17,323 bases of DNA from Caryophanales bacterium UBA6768. Lineage in GTDB: Bacteria > Bacillota > Bacilli > Bacillales_D > Amphibacillaceae. The stretch is from the NCBI GenBank assembly GCA_002453315.1, contig DKGO01000198.1, positions 1 to 17,323 of the forward strand, read 5' to 3'. This document shows, piece by piece, positions 1 through 6,524 of this stretch. Below the pieces are notes generated by a model, which saw only the letters and a list, made by a program, of their open reading frames with translations, was not told the origin of the DNA and did no database searches. The position numbers and the translations under genes are program-made. Numbering within the stretch: position 1 is the stretch's first letter; each line of letters starts with the position of its first letter.

Positions 1-219
1 ATTAAACTTAACACCTTTTTTATTATAAATACCATTAAAATAGTAGTAAGCGTTAAAATATTCATCAAAAATAATATTATTCCGATGTAAATCTATTGTA
101 TAGGCAATATCAGCAATATTTTTACCTCCTCGTAATTCTCTGACAATATATTGCGTATTGAATTTCTCCTGAAGGTCAATTACCAGTTTATCCACTAGGT
201 CCTTTTCTCTAGTAAACAT
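1..219 (-). CDS. Unknown protein, N-terminal part; second gene of the kinase operon
   Basis: This reading frame starts at ATG 219-217 and runs off the left edge of the window, so only the first 73 residues are visible. A GGGGG ribosome binding site lies just upstream of the ATG, and the start is only 23 bases after the stop of the kinase gene, so the two are probably co-transcribed. The visible protein begins MFTREKDLVDKLV and contains RELRGGKNIADIAY around residues 28-41. An E...GG..IADI arrangement of this type occurs in some PD-(D/E)XK-like nuclease domains, but the decisive parts would lie outside the window, so I do not assign a function. It is most simply a partner protein of the kinase. 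Confidence 0.7.
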   Translation of the reverse strand, partial: MFTREKDLVDKLVIDLQEKFNTQYIVRELRGGKNIADIAYTIDLHRNNIIFDEYFNAYYYFNGIYNKKGVKFN

Positions 220-242
220 TTAGTTTACCCCCAATTAATTAT

Positions 243-2240
243 TTACAATATCCTTTTTAGGATTTTCAGCAATTTGTAATAATCGGTACCTTTCTGGCTA
301 CCCATTATTTCTTTTGGTATAGAATCTAAATTAGTTATTGCCTGATCAATTCGTTTCAACAAATAATTACCTTGGCTTGTTTTCTTATGTTTATTAATTT
401 CCCCTACCTCTTCGAGCATCATTTGCCAATGATGCAGCTGAACACCTTTGTCACCAGTACCTATCTCAATAGCTGTCTTTCCATTACACCATCTACAATA
501 ACAACCTTCAAAATAATTATAGATCTGTTCAAATGCGAAGGTATCTTTTTTGGGATAGGATAAAAAAGATAGTACTTGCGGAAAATAGAATTTTGAATAT
601 ATATTAAAAGCATCTCTCTCAATTTTAATATACTCTTCATCAAAATAATCTATACTGGCTAAACCTAATGAAAATGCATGTATACCTTTAGAAATTAGTG
701 CAAGTCCCAATGCAATTGGTATCTTTAAAGCAATTACGGGCTTATTTGAATACTTTTGTAAATTAATCATAAAATCTATATAACTAGCCAATGATTGTTC
801 ATTTAATTGTTTCATATCAGACACTTGAACTATAAAACCGTTAACATCAACATGGACAAAATATGATAATATCTTTTTTGCCTCAAATACAAGGTGACTT
901 AAGTTAATTGAAATCATTGCATATTTTTCTTTTTCATTATCAACTATTTTAGTACTTTCATCAATCAATTGAACATTCATTTTTATCCAGTCTTCAATTT
1001 TATCAACTGCATAATCTGTATTGCTTATATAATGATATGGTAAAATTACTTTTTGCCCATTTAAAACTGTATCATACCATTTCATTATATAGTTTTCTCG
1101 ATTGTGAGGATTCTGTAAATATTCTAGCGAAATAACCCCTTTTGATGGTGCATATGGTAATTCCATCAATCCTTTAGTTCCTCCGAATGCAATATATGAT
1201 AACCTTTGGGTAGAGGGATCAATTATAACGTTTTTAAAGTTTCTATCACTTAAATACTTATGTAGCCCTTTCATCCAATATCTTACGTGAATAGGATAAA
1301 TAATATTTGATTCATTTTCATTTTCAAATTGCATAGTTACACTTTTTTCCTTATAAACCCACGCATAATATTTTCCTGATGTAATAAGTTCATCCCGCAT
1401 ATCAGTCCCGTCAAATGAGCTAAGAAATTCATGCACCGTTTGGTACCGGGCAAACGGTTCCTTGGATGTTGCCTTAAATATAATTCTCTCTAATTTATCA
1501 CTAATATTTATATTATACTGTTTTGGGGGTATAATTGGCTCATTTAGTATCTTCATTAGTAACTCTGGTAAAGTTGCAGCACTGTATGGAATATTTTTTG
1601 TTAGCATTTCATATAAAATGATTCCCAAGGCATATATATCTGCTCTATAATCGATATGTTTACTATCCCTTAATTGTTCAGGTGACATATATAAGGGGGA
1701 CCCTATCTGATTTCCCGTAGTCGTGATAGATGAAAAATCGATTATTTTACTTAAACCATAATCAATTATTTTAATATTCCGCTCAGAATCTATCATTATA
1801 TTATCCGGTTTCAAATCTCTGTGAATTATTCCCTCACCATCTATTATAGTATTATGTAGTTCCATAACTCCTTGCAATATTTTGATGAAAATTTGAACTA
1901 ATAAATCTAGCTCCACATCGTTTTCTAGGAAGGCTCTCAAGGTATCCCCATCAAAATATTCCATTACAATAACATATTCATTTATACCAATTTCATTTTT
2001 AAAGAAGAAGTCATCTTGGTATTTTATTAAATTATTTCCTTGAACTTTCCTCAAGATATCAATTTCCCTTGTTATCCTGTTTTTTTTGTTTTTAAATTCC
2101 TCTAGAATATAAGTCTCAGCGAGAACTTTTGCTGCATAAATATTCCCACCTTTTGAAGTCTTATAAACTGATCCAAAGCTCCCACTTCCTAGTGCCTTCT
2201 CAAATAGATAGCCATTAATTACGGTTCCTACAATATTCAT
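243..2240 (-). CDS. Ser/Thr protein kinase with C-terminal TGT-like zinc domain
   Basis: This 665-residue protein has a complete eukaryotic-type kinase domain (about residues 10-275). It shows the glycine loop GSGSFGSVYK (18-27), the ATP-binding lysine in AAKVL (K38), the helix-C glutamate E59, the catalytic loop HRDLKPDN (140-147), DYG in place of DFG (160-162) and SPEQL (186-190). No transmembrane segment or PASTA repeat is seen, so it is a cytosolic kinase unlike PrkC. The C-terminal half (about 320-665) has alternating hydrophobic strands and helices like a TIM barrel. It ends in CYCRWC (C580, C582, C585), then HH at 603-604 and H618, followed by a YLLKRIDQAI helix. CxCxxC plus a downstream His is the zinc site of tRNA-guanine transglycosylases, and the spacing to H618 and the final helix also fit. 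I could not identify the two catalytic aspartates. A GAGGAAG ribosome binding site precedes the ATG. Kinase call is secure; the C-terminal assignment is inference. Confidence 0.9.
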   Translation of the reverse strand: MNIVGTVINGYLFEKALGSGSFGSVYKTSKGGNIYAAKVLAETYILEEFKNKKNRITREIDILRKVQGNNLIKYQDDFFFKNEIGINEYVIVMEYFDGDTLRAFLENDVELDLLVQIFIKILQGVMELHNTIIDGEGIIHRDLKPDNIMIDSERNIKIIDYGLSKIIDFSSITTTGNQIGSPLYMSPEQLRDSKHIDYRADIYALGIILYEMLTKNIPYSAATLPELLMKILNEPIIPPKQYNINISDKLERIIFKATSKEPFARYQTVHEFLSSFDGTDMRDELITSGKYYAWVYKEKSVTMQFENENESNIIYPIHVRYWMKGLHKYLSDRNFKNVIIDPSTQRLSYIAFGGTKGLMELPYAPSKGVISLEYLQNPHNRENYIMKWYDTVLNGQKVILPYHYISNTDYAVDKIEDWIKMNVQLIDESTKIVDNEKEKYAMISINLSHLVFEAKKILSYFVHVDVNGFIVQVSDMKQLNEQSLASYIDFMINLQKYSNKPVIALKIPIALGLALISKGIHAFSLGLASIDYFDEEYIKIERDAFNIYSKFYFPQVLSFLSYPKKDTFAFEQIYNYFEGCYCRWCNGKTAIEIGTGDKGVQLHHWQMMLEEVGEINKHKKTSQGNYLLKRIDQAITNLDSIPKEIMGSQKGTDYYKLLKILKRIL

Positions 2241-2267
2241 TTCCCATCTTCCTCTTATACATATTTA

Positions 2268-2295
2268 TTAATAAAATATAATTATGGTATGTTAA
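2268..2295 (-). promoter_or_regulatory. Candidate sigma-A promoter of the kinase gene
   Basis: On the minus strand a TTAACA -35 box (2295-2290) and a TATTAA -10 box (2273-2268) are separated by 16 bases, about 30 bases before the kinase ATG. The -35 matches consensus at 5 of 6 positions and the -10 at 4 of 6. Confidence 0.4.
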
Positions 2296-2318
2296 ATACC
2301 TTATGGGCTAGCCTAAGG
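2286..2318. promoter_or_regulatory. Two inverted repeats overlapping the kinase promoter
   Basis: GGTAT-GTTAA-ATACC (2286-2300) is a perfect inverted repeat that covers the candidate -35 box. Directly beside it, 2299-2318 forms a second inverted repeat, CCTTA..GGCTAGCC..TAAGG with two extra bases on one side. Their position over and upstream of the promoter fits a repressor or activator site; no binding protein is identified. Confidence 0.35.
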
Positions 2319-2603
2319 ATTTGCTTTAAAAACTATTTCTACATATTAAACTTACACAAAAACTGTAAATTATGATATCTTTTTAGACAGTTAACTTTTA
2401 TTTACAAGGATCCACAATTTCAAAATAAAATGTTCATTCAAATTTGTAAGTCACAAGCCTAAATACCTATATTATAGTTAAAATATTTTTCTCAGTTACA
2501 TTAAAGATACATTGTTCACTTTTTCAAGATGTTATAATCGGAAGAATGGCTCATAAATAGTGAGGCGTAAGTGGTTCAAATTTAGATTGGGAGATACATG
2601 GAT

Positions 2604-2733
2604 AGTAATTACAGGATAGGCGATGAACTGTTAAAAGTCAAGGTCGTATGTTCGCATTTCTAACTACCTAATTATCAATTTTCAAGTGAATAAATTGCCC
2701 AAAATCAGTTTATTGGATGAAGGATAATGGTAA
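2604..2733 (-). repeat. R-element copy 1 (degenerate) in the kinase-dnaD gap
   Basis: The stretch from 2319 to 3059 holds no gene that I can support. Within it, 2604-2733 is recognisably related to repeats at 4727-4997 and 7705-8010. The best shared block is AGTCAAGGTCGTATGTTCGC followed by a similar AT-rich stretch ending in GGATAATGGTAA. On the minus strand it encodes the same short peptide start, RTYDLD, then a stop. It lies upstream of a minus-strand gene, as the other copies do. Confidence 0.5.
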
Positions 2734-3026
2734 GGCTAAATTTCAATATATAAACCTTTAATAAAACTCCATTTTAAATTTTTATAATAATTTAAAAACA
2801 CGATAAAAGTTACAATAATATACCACCATATATGATACTCTAGAATCAAACTAACATCCCATCACACATGACAGGTGCACAGATTGCAAGAAAATTTTAA
2901 CATTACCTCTAGAATGATTTACATGATTAGATTGACCTGTCATTAAACCAACCTAGTTACTTCTTAATCTAGGATAATAGCCTTTCATTTAAACAATTTA
3001 AAAACTTCAGTAACTTTGGTATTAGA

Positions 3027-3042
3027 AAGATTTATAAATCTT
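3027..3042. repeat. 16-bp perfect palindrome after the DnaD-like gene
   Basis: AAGATTTATAAATCTT is a perfect palindrome 17 bases past the stop codon of the DnaD-like gene. It lacks a T-tract and a loop, so it is more likely a protein-binding site than a terminator; its role is unknown. Confidence 0.35.
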
Positions 3043-3059
3043 AAACTATAGCAAATTCG

Positions 3060-3926
3060 TTATCCAACATGCTGTCGCTCCTCCCACCAATCAGGGAGGA
3101 TTTCCTTTTGCCTACCACTATTTGGGACCCGCCATCCCCGCTTCTGTCGAAAATCCTCCTCTGCCTTCTCAACGTCCACTAACGTAAACAGCCGTTGTTT
3201 ATGCCAGTTCCGCAAAATCCCCCGCACATATTTCCAAATCAAATGTCCACTGTGTATCGCACGAATGATTGCCTCATACACTAACGTATCGCCCATGATT
3301 TCGGCCCAATGATAAAGTTCATCTGTCTCACTATCAGCTGGTTCACCAAAATGATCTTCATAAAAACAGTACGTGGAAAAACATAATTGGTACTCATTAT
3401 TCTCCACAGGTTCGGCATTATATAAATATTCCCGCATCATGTCGAATAGTGACCTTCCGTCCACATCATCCACTTCAGAACATGGTGCTGTGGCTTCTTC
3501 TACTTTTCCTTCTACTTCTTTAGCTATCTCTTCAACGTGACAACTATTATTTTCTACCTGGACATTTTCACTGCTCCCAGCACTTTTTCCTGTAGACACC
3601 CCTTGCCCATTCGTCTCAATTCTTTCCACCTCGGCACGTTCACGTCTTGCCACAAGGGACACCATTTCATATAGCGGTGCATTTGTTCCCCGTGGTGTAT
3701 ACAAAATAAACCCTTTATCGCGCAATTCCAATCTTGCACGCTTAAACGTACTAAGTGGCAATCCTGACTTCAGCCTTAGGGTTGATGCAGCTACCGAAAA
3801 ACGCTTCACCCAATGGGCCCGATTGTTCACATGCATCATCGCAAACCAAAGTGAAATCGCACTTGGTGTCAAAGAGTTTGTTTCCAATCTGACATAAAAC
3901 TCATTGATTTCCCGTATGTAATTCAT
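3060..3926 (-). CDS. DnaD-domain replication protein, phage/plasmid type
   Basis: This 288-residue protein has the two-part build of DnaD-like and phage replisome-organiser proteins. Residues 1-95 look like a winged helix-turn-helix (SALT-type start LTPSAISLWFAMMHV, then STFKRARLELRDKGFI). A low-complexity Glu/Val/Ser linker covers 95-155. A DnaD/DnaB2-type domain follows at about 160-260, with the signature WKYVRGILRNW at 231-241. Such proteins bind origin DNA and help load the replicative helicase, usually on prophages or plasmids. The gene stands alone, without a helicase loader or integrase nearby. Its base composition is clearly richer in G and C than its neighbours, which suggests separate acquisition. 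AAAGGAG lies 9 bases before the ATG, and a good promoter is visible. Confidence 0.8.
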   Translation of the reverse strand: MNYIREINEFYVRLETNSLTPSAISLWFAMMHVNNRAHWVKRFSVAASTLRLKSGLPLSTFKRARLELRDKGFILYTPRGTNAPLYEMVSLVARRERAEVERIETNGQGVSTGKSAGSSENVQVENNSCHVEEIAKEVEGKVEEATAPCSEVDDVDGRSLFDMMREYLYNAEPVENNEYQLCFSTYCFYEDHFGEPADSETDELYHWAEIMGDTLVYEAIIRAIHSGHLIWKYVRGILRNWHKQRLFTLVDVEKAEEDFRQKRGWRVPNSGRQKEILPDWWEERQHVG

Positions 3927-3930
3927 CCCT

Positions 3931-3973
3931 ACCTACTCCTTTTCACATAAATTAATCCCATCATAGAGTAGGT
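3931..3973. promoter_or_regulatory. 8-bp inverted repeat flanking the -10 of the DnaD-like gene
   Basis: ACCTACTC (3931-3938) overlaps the ribosome binding site and its inverse GAGTAGGT (3966-3973) sits in the promoter spacer. Only one arm would be transcribed, so it is not an mRNA hairpin; a DNA operator is more likely. Confidence 0.3.
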
Positions 3974-3988
3974 AAAAGGATTTGACAA
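3960..3988 (-). promoter_or_regulatory. Sigma-A promoter of the DnaD-like gene
   Basis: On the minus strand TTGTCA (3988-3983), a 17-base spacer, and TATGAT (3965-3960) form a near-consensus sigma-A promoter, 34 bases ahead of the start codon. Confidence 0.65.
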
Positions 3989-4014
3989 AAACCCTAATTT
4001 CGTAATTCGTGCGA

Positions 4015-4080
4015 AAAATTCAATTTTCTTCTAATAAAATACAATTTTACGACTACTTATTATGGTAAAATTCAATTTTT
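4015..4080. promoter_or_regulatory. Three phased AAAATTCAATTTT palindromes
   Basis: Near-identical 14-mers AAAATTCAATTTTC (4015-4028), AAAATACAATTTTA (4036-4049) and AAAATTCAATTTTT (4067-4080) lie 27-92 bases upstream of the -35 box of the DnaD-like gene. Each core is an inverted repeat. The start-to-start spacings of 21 and 31 bases are two and three helical turns, so all three would face the same side of the DNA. They could be operators or iteron-like binding sites for the DnaD-like protein. Confidence 0.45.
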
Positions 4081-4123
4081 GCGCAAAATGATCAAATTAG
4101 GTACTTTTTGCATTACTGACAAC

Positions 4124-4160
4124 ACCAAAAAAACCACGGAATCAAAAATTTTCATTCCGT
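4124..4160 (-). terminator. Rho-independent terminator, minus strand
   Basis: ACGGAAT (4136-4142) and ATTCCGT (4154-4160) form a 7-bp stem with an AT-rich inner part; on the minus strand it is followed by GGTTTTTTTGG. It would end transcription coming from the RhuM fragment. Confidence 0.6.
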
Positions 4161-4219
4161 AGTTATAGTAATAAACGTATTATATATTTATTTTATTGTT
4201 TTCTTTTTGTTTATTAATG

Positions 4220-4267
4220 GGCCCATCACTTGGCTCACGGATCGGCTCATGGATTGGCCCATTACCT
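4220..4267. repeat. Four tandem 12-bp units
   Basis: GGCCCATCACTT, GGCTCACGGATC, GGCTCATGGATT and GGCCCATTACCT follow one another without gaps. In one minus-strand frame they encode tetrapeptides MGQS-MSRS-VSQV-MGPL and end in a lysine-rich tail before a stop. That looks like the 3' end of another gene joined to the truncated RhuM frame, but no upstream part of it survives. Confidence 0.55.
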
Positions 4268-4573
4268 GTTTAACCCTATTGTCCTTTCTTCATGATTGTG
4301 ACTGCTTCCGGAAATGATAACATCAAGGTTATAGTGGTCAACATGATAGGTTTTGCCATCCGTTGCAGTTGTTGCATAATTTGCAACAACTGAATCACGC
4401 TTAAGCTCACCTTCAGTAAAAATATTTTTTATATGTCGCAAGATTGTAGATTTATCCCTCTGAAATAACTTTGCCATTTGATCTATCGAAAGCCATACAG
4501 TGTCACCATCAAAATTAGTTTCTATTTTAGTTAAACCATCTTCAGTCTGATACATGATTATTCTCGAATCCAT
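4262..4573 (-). pseudogene. RhuM-family protein, truncated
   Basis: The 103-residue frame matches the N-terminus of RhuM (virulence RhuM / Fic-associated family), which is normally about 330 residues. Recognisable blocks are IIMYQTEDGLTKIE (5-18), DTVWLSIDQMAKLFQRDKST (24-43), HIKNIFTEGEL (47-57) and TATDGKTYHVDHYNLDVIIS (69-88). After DVIIS the family continues with GYRVKS, but here an unrelated tail, GSSHNHEERTIGLNR, follows and then a stop. About two thirds of the protein is therefore missing. The breakpoint lies near the 12-bp tandem repeat, which looks like the end of a different gene. RhuM genes commonly travel with mobile islands and restriction or toxin loci. The fragment contains the putative DNA-binding part but is unlikely to be functional. 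Confidence 0.75.
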
Positions 4574-4726
4574 CAGATCACCCCATTTTTTTAGATTGAT
4601 TACTAATATACTTATTACTACCTCTCTTAAACACTTTCATCTTAATCCCGATTCAATCATCACCAATTTATTTATTATCACAACAATTTTATGTTAAATT
4701 TCTTCAATGTTTCGACAAAAATTCCA

Positions 4727-4997
4727 TTCCTTATCGTCATTATTTCTCTTGTGTAGTTAAAAGATAAACAAATTCCATTCCATTATCAAGCTCATATGTT
4801 CTTATTCCAATTTAAAAAAACCGTCTAAACTTTATCTTTTAGACGATTAAAAATGACACAATACCATTTCGGTAATCAAACCTACTTTGATTATTAAATT
4901 TTAAAAGGTCTAAAATATTTCTAATCATAAATTGTGCACCACAGACCACAAAACCTTCATCACTTTACCACACTAAAGGGAGTTTGACCCCAATGGC
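4727..4997 (-). repeat. R-element copy 2 with stem-loop and GGGG/CCCC motif A
   Basis: This segment aligns with 7705-8010. Shared blocks include TATC.TCA..TATTT at the left, TCATATGTTC (4792-4801), a stem-loop CGTCTAAA/TTTAGACG (4822-4845), AAAACCTTCATCACT (4950-4964) and ACCACACTAAAGGG at the right. The stem-loop is followed on the minus strand by a run of seven T, so it can act as a minus-strand terminator. Minus-strand translation gives a stub RTYELDN matching RTYDLDN of copy 3. The right end (4971-4997) is motif A: CACTAAAGGG..TTTGACCCCAATGGC. It lies 154 bases upstream of the RhuM fragment. Confidence 0.65.
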
Positions 4998-5035
4998 AAA
5001 CATCTCATTTAACAGAATGTGTGTTCCCATTTCAA

Positions 5036-5064
5036 TTGGTTATTAGAATAGTTTATGATAAAAT
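5036..5064 (+). promoter_or_regulatory. Promoter of the small toxin gene
   Basis: TTGGTT (5036-5041), 17 bases, TAAAAT (5059-5064). Transcription would start near 5071, after the upstream in-frame ATG at 5067, which argues for the ATG at 5145 as the true start. Confidence 0.5.
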
Positions 5065-5107
5065 AAATGTGTAGTCAAAAGTTTTATGGGTGGATGGTTG
5101 TCATTTG

Positions 5108-5142
5108 TTATCCTTTCTTTTCTTGGAGAGAGGAGGTGATAA
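5108..5142 (+). promoter_or_regulatory. Hairpin sequestering the toxin ribosome binding site
   Basis: TTATCCTTTCTTTTC (5108-5122) can pair with GAGAGGAGGTGATAA (5128-5142), giving 14 of 15 pairs if G-U pairs are counted, with the loop TTGGA. This buries AGGAGGTGAT, a near-perfect complement of the 16S rRNA 3' end. A very strong but hidden site is typical of type I toxin mRNAs. Confidence 0.55.
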
Positions 5143-5144
5143 TC

Positions 5145-5291
5145 ATGGATCTATTCTTCGACTTTTTGAAGGATGTTTTCAGGGGATTCATTCGTGTAAC
5201 AAGTGCGATTGCATTTCACAAACTCCTTTGTAAAGACGAGAAAACCACCCGATGCCGTAACAAGCATAAAAAGGGTGGCTCTCAAAAGTAA
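5145..5291 (+). CDS. Putative type I toxin peptide (48 aa)
   Basis: A 48-residue peptide begins at ATG 5145, 4 bases after the AGGAGGTGAT site. Residues 1-29 (MDLFFDFLKDVFRGFIRVTS and onward) are hydrophobic to amphipathic. Residues 31-48 are strongly basic (KDEKTTRCRNKHKKGGSQK). This fits small membrane-acting toxins of Bacillus type I systems, although the sequence does not closely match TxpA, BsrG or the usual holin-like toxin as I remember them. The support is mostly architectural: own promoter, hidden ribosome binding site, own terminator, and a convergent promoter whose RNA would cover the 3' half of the gene. An upstream ATG at 5067 gives a longer frame but lies before the predicted transcription start. 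Function is inferred, not shown. Confidence 0.55.
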   Translation: MDLFFDFLKDVFRGFIRVTSAIAFHKLLCKDEKTTRCRNKHKKGGSQK

Positions 5292-5366
5292 TAAATATTT
5301 GACAACCACCGCCTGTACGGCTGAGGCTGCATGAGGGAGGATTACCGTCCTTCCTCTTTACTATCT
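5238..5366 (-). ncRNA. Putative antisense RNA (antitoxin) to the small toxin mRNA
   Basis: A minus-strand promoter at 5401-5373 would start an RNA near 5366. It would begin with the hairpin GAGGAAGGA/TCCTCCCTC and cross the 3' UTR and last codons of the toxin gene. It would stop at a hairpin formed by CCACCC (5278-5273) and GGGTGG (5250-5245), with an inner ATGC/GCAT stem and a TTTTCT tail. The product would be about 130 nt and fully complementary to the toxin mRNA 3' part, the arrangement of RatA and SR4. The terminator of the RNA lies inside the toxin coding sequence. Confidence 0.5.
5333..5360 (+). terminator. Terminator of the toxin mRNA
   Basis: GAGGGAGGA (5333-5341) pairs with TCCTTCCTC (5348-5356) over 9 positions with a 6-base loop, followed by TTTA. 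The T-run is short, so efficiency is uncertain. Confidence 0.5.
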
Positions 5367-5372
5367 ATATCC

Positions 5373-5401
5373 ATTTTATCTTAAAAACATGCAGAAATCA
5401 A
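5373..5401 (-). promoter_or_regulatory. Promoter of the antisense RNA
   Basis: On the minus strand TTGATT (5401-5396), 17 bases, TAAAAT (5378-5373). The -10 and the spacing are the same as in the toxin promoter. Confidence 0.5.
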
Positions 5402-5623
5402 GGAGTTTACTTTTATTGCTTTTTGCACCTAGCTAACCAATCCACTGTTTGACCTTCCAATAAACTACAGGATTTTCATTCATATGTGACGATTGCCTGA
5501 ATCAGTGTCAATGACCTTTTTATTTATCACTTCGGCCATCCCTTTTTCATCGCGCTATTTTTTCCATAATAAATCAACTAACTGAAATCGAATCCAGAAA
5601 TTAATAAACGTACCGATGTCAGT

Positions 5624-5649
5624 ACTAAAGGAGTTTGTCCCCAATGGCA
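5624..5649 (+). repeat. GGGG/CCCC motif, copy B
   Basis: ACTAAAGGAGTTTGTCCCCAATGGC variant, at the left edge of the SDR/Fic remnant block; homology to the SDR gene begins about 27 bases to its right. Confidence 0.55.
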
Positions 5650-5675
5650 CATACTTCCCCTAATAATGTATTCAA

Positions 5676-6110
5676 AGGGTAATACCTGTTATGTTAGAAA
5701 AAGGGAAAGGGGTCATTATTAATACTGCATCAGTTTCAGGACTTCTTGCAAGCAATGCCGGCATTGAATATACCGCAGCAAAATGTGGTATTATTGGGAT
5801 GACTAGACAGCGGGCATTTGAATATGGACAAAAGTTGTGAGGGCTATTGCGGTGGCACTAGGTGTAACAGAAACCCCTTTAACTAAAGAGACTGTTATGG
5901 TAGCTCCCGGCGGTCCTTTCCATGATTTAGCGATGAATACACCTGCTGGAAGGTACGGAAAACTAAAGGAAATTGGTAAGGCAGTTGCATTTTCAGCCAG
6001 TGATAATGCGAGATGGAAATCATTGATGGTGGCTTATTGGTATATTAATTATGGGTACAAGTTTATCATTATCGAGAAAAAACGTCATCAACTTGCGGTT
6101 TTTAAATTAA
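5676..6110 (+). pseudogene. 3' remnant of a duplicated SDR dehydrogenase gene
   Basis: From 5676 this stretch follows the intact SDR gene from about 8590, including GGGGTCATTATTAATACTGC, GGGATGACTAGACA and GGCGGTCCTTTCCATGATTTA. Similarity continues past the stop into the terminator region (ACGTCATCAACT near 6084). The 5' half, with the Rossmann glycine motif, is absent. A one-base deletion near 5832 shifts the frame (GGACAAAAGTTG against GGACAAAAAGGT), and a deletion of about 15 bases near 6010 removes codons before the final IDGG. Many third-position differences show that the copy is not recent. The open frame at 5837-6118 is only the shifted tail of this remnant. Confidence 0.9.
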
Positions 6111-6118
6111 GTGAGTGA

Positions 6119-6215
6119 AATTTCAAAGTGACTATCTAAATTGACTTTTGTCTGTACAAATTTAAGTCAATTTTCAAGATACTCATCATCTATATAGAAA
6201 TATGCTGGTCTCATT
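6119..6215 (-). pseudogene. 3' remnant of a duplicated Fic gene
   Basis: This stretch matches 12774-12875, the last codons and downstream flank of the intact Fic gene. CAAGATACTCATCATCTATA and ATATGCTGGTCTCATTC are identical. On the minus strand it still encodes MRPAYFYIDDEYLEN and a stop. It is joined directly to the SDR remnant, whereas the intact genes lie about 3.8 kb apart. It ends at motif copy C. Confidence 0.9.
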
Positions 6216-6218
6216 CTT

Positions 6219-6247
6219 TACTATAGGGGTCCCCAATGGCCAATGGC
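6219..6247 (+). repeat. GGGG/CCCC motif, copy C
   Basis: TACTATAGGGGTCCCCAATGGC with the last part (CCAATGGC) duplicated. It closes the SDR/Fic remnant block and precedes the SpoIIS cassette. Confidence 0.5.
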
Positions 6248-6262
6248 TAGCACTTTTTAACC

Positions 6263-6427
6263 TTACTTTAATGTATTGTTATACCTATTTATCTCAGCCT
6301 TAATCCATTCATATTTCCTTCTTAACCTTTTACTGGAGTGACTCATACCGGCTTCGGCCAATGGTATGTTCAGCCTTTTTGGCCTTTTGCCATTTTTATT
6401 GTTTTTACCCTTGCCAAATTTATTCAT
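6263..6427 (-). CDS. Second SpoIISB/SpoIISC-like antitoxin (54 aa)
   Basis: A 54-residue basic protein starts at ATG 6427 behind AGGTGGG. Its core RLNIPLAEAGMSHSSKRLRR (19-38) parallels RLDIPLAVAGESHTSKRLYK of the gene just upstream, so the two are diverged paralogs. SpoIISB proteins are small, lysine-rich and unfolded until they wrap around the SpoIISA cytosolic domain, and the pattern S.H(T/S)..R matches the SPHTARIFKE part of B. subtilis SpoIISB as I recall it. B. subtilis has a further small antitoxin, SpoIISC, in the same place, so this could be its counterpart. The N-terminal segment (GKGKNNKNGKRPK) differs completely from that of the paralog. The gene is 97 bases downstream of the first antitoxin gene. 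Confidence 0.6.
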   Translation of the reverse strand: MNKFGKGKNNKNGKRPKRLNIPLAEAGMSHSSKRLRRKYEWIKAEINRYNNTLK

Positions 6428-6524
6428 TTCAACGCACCGCCCACCTAGTTACTAGGATATGCAGCGTACACATGAATTATTTGTAATTAAGCTGACTAAT
6501 ATAGGGAGGTTTTCATGTCGACTT

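Noticed and set aside
5067..5144. Upstream ATG giving a 74-residue version of the toxin peptide
   Set aside because: It precedes the predicted transcription start and has no ribosome binding site; the ATG at 5145 follows a perfect one.
5837..6118. 93-codon plus-strand frame as a real gene
   Set aside because: It is the frame-shifted tail of the SDR remnant and begins in the middle of the homology.
6263..6427. Second small gene as a random short frame
   Set aside because: Rejected as random because its core aligns with the coupled spoIISB product and it has a plausible ribosome binding site.
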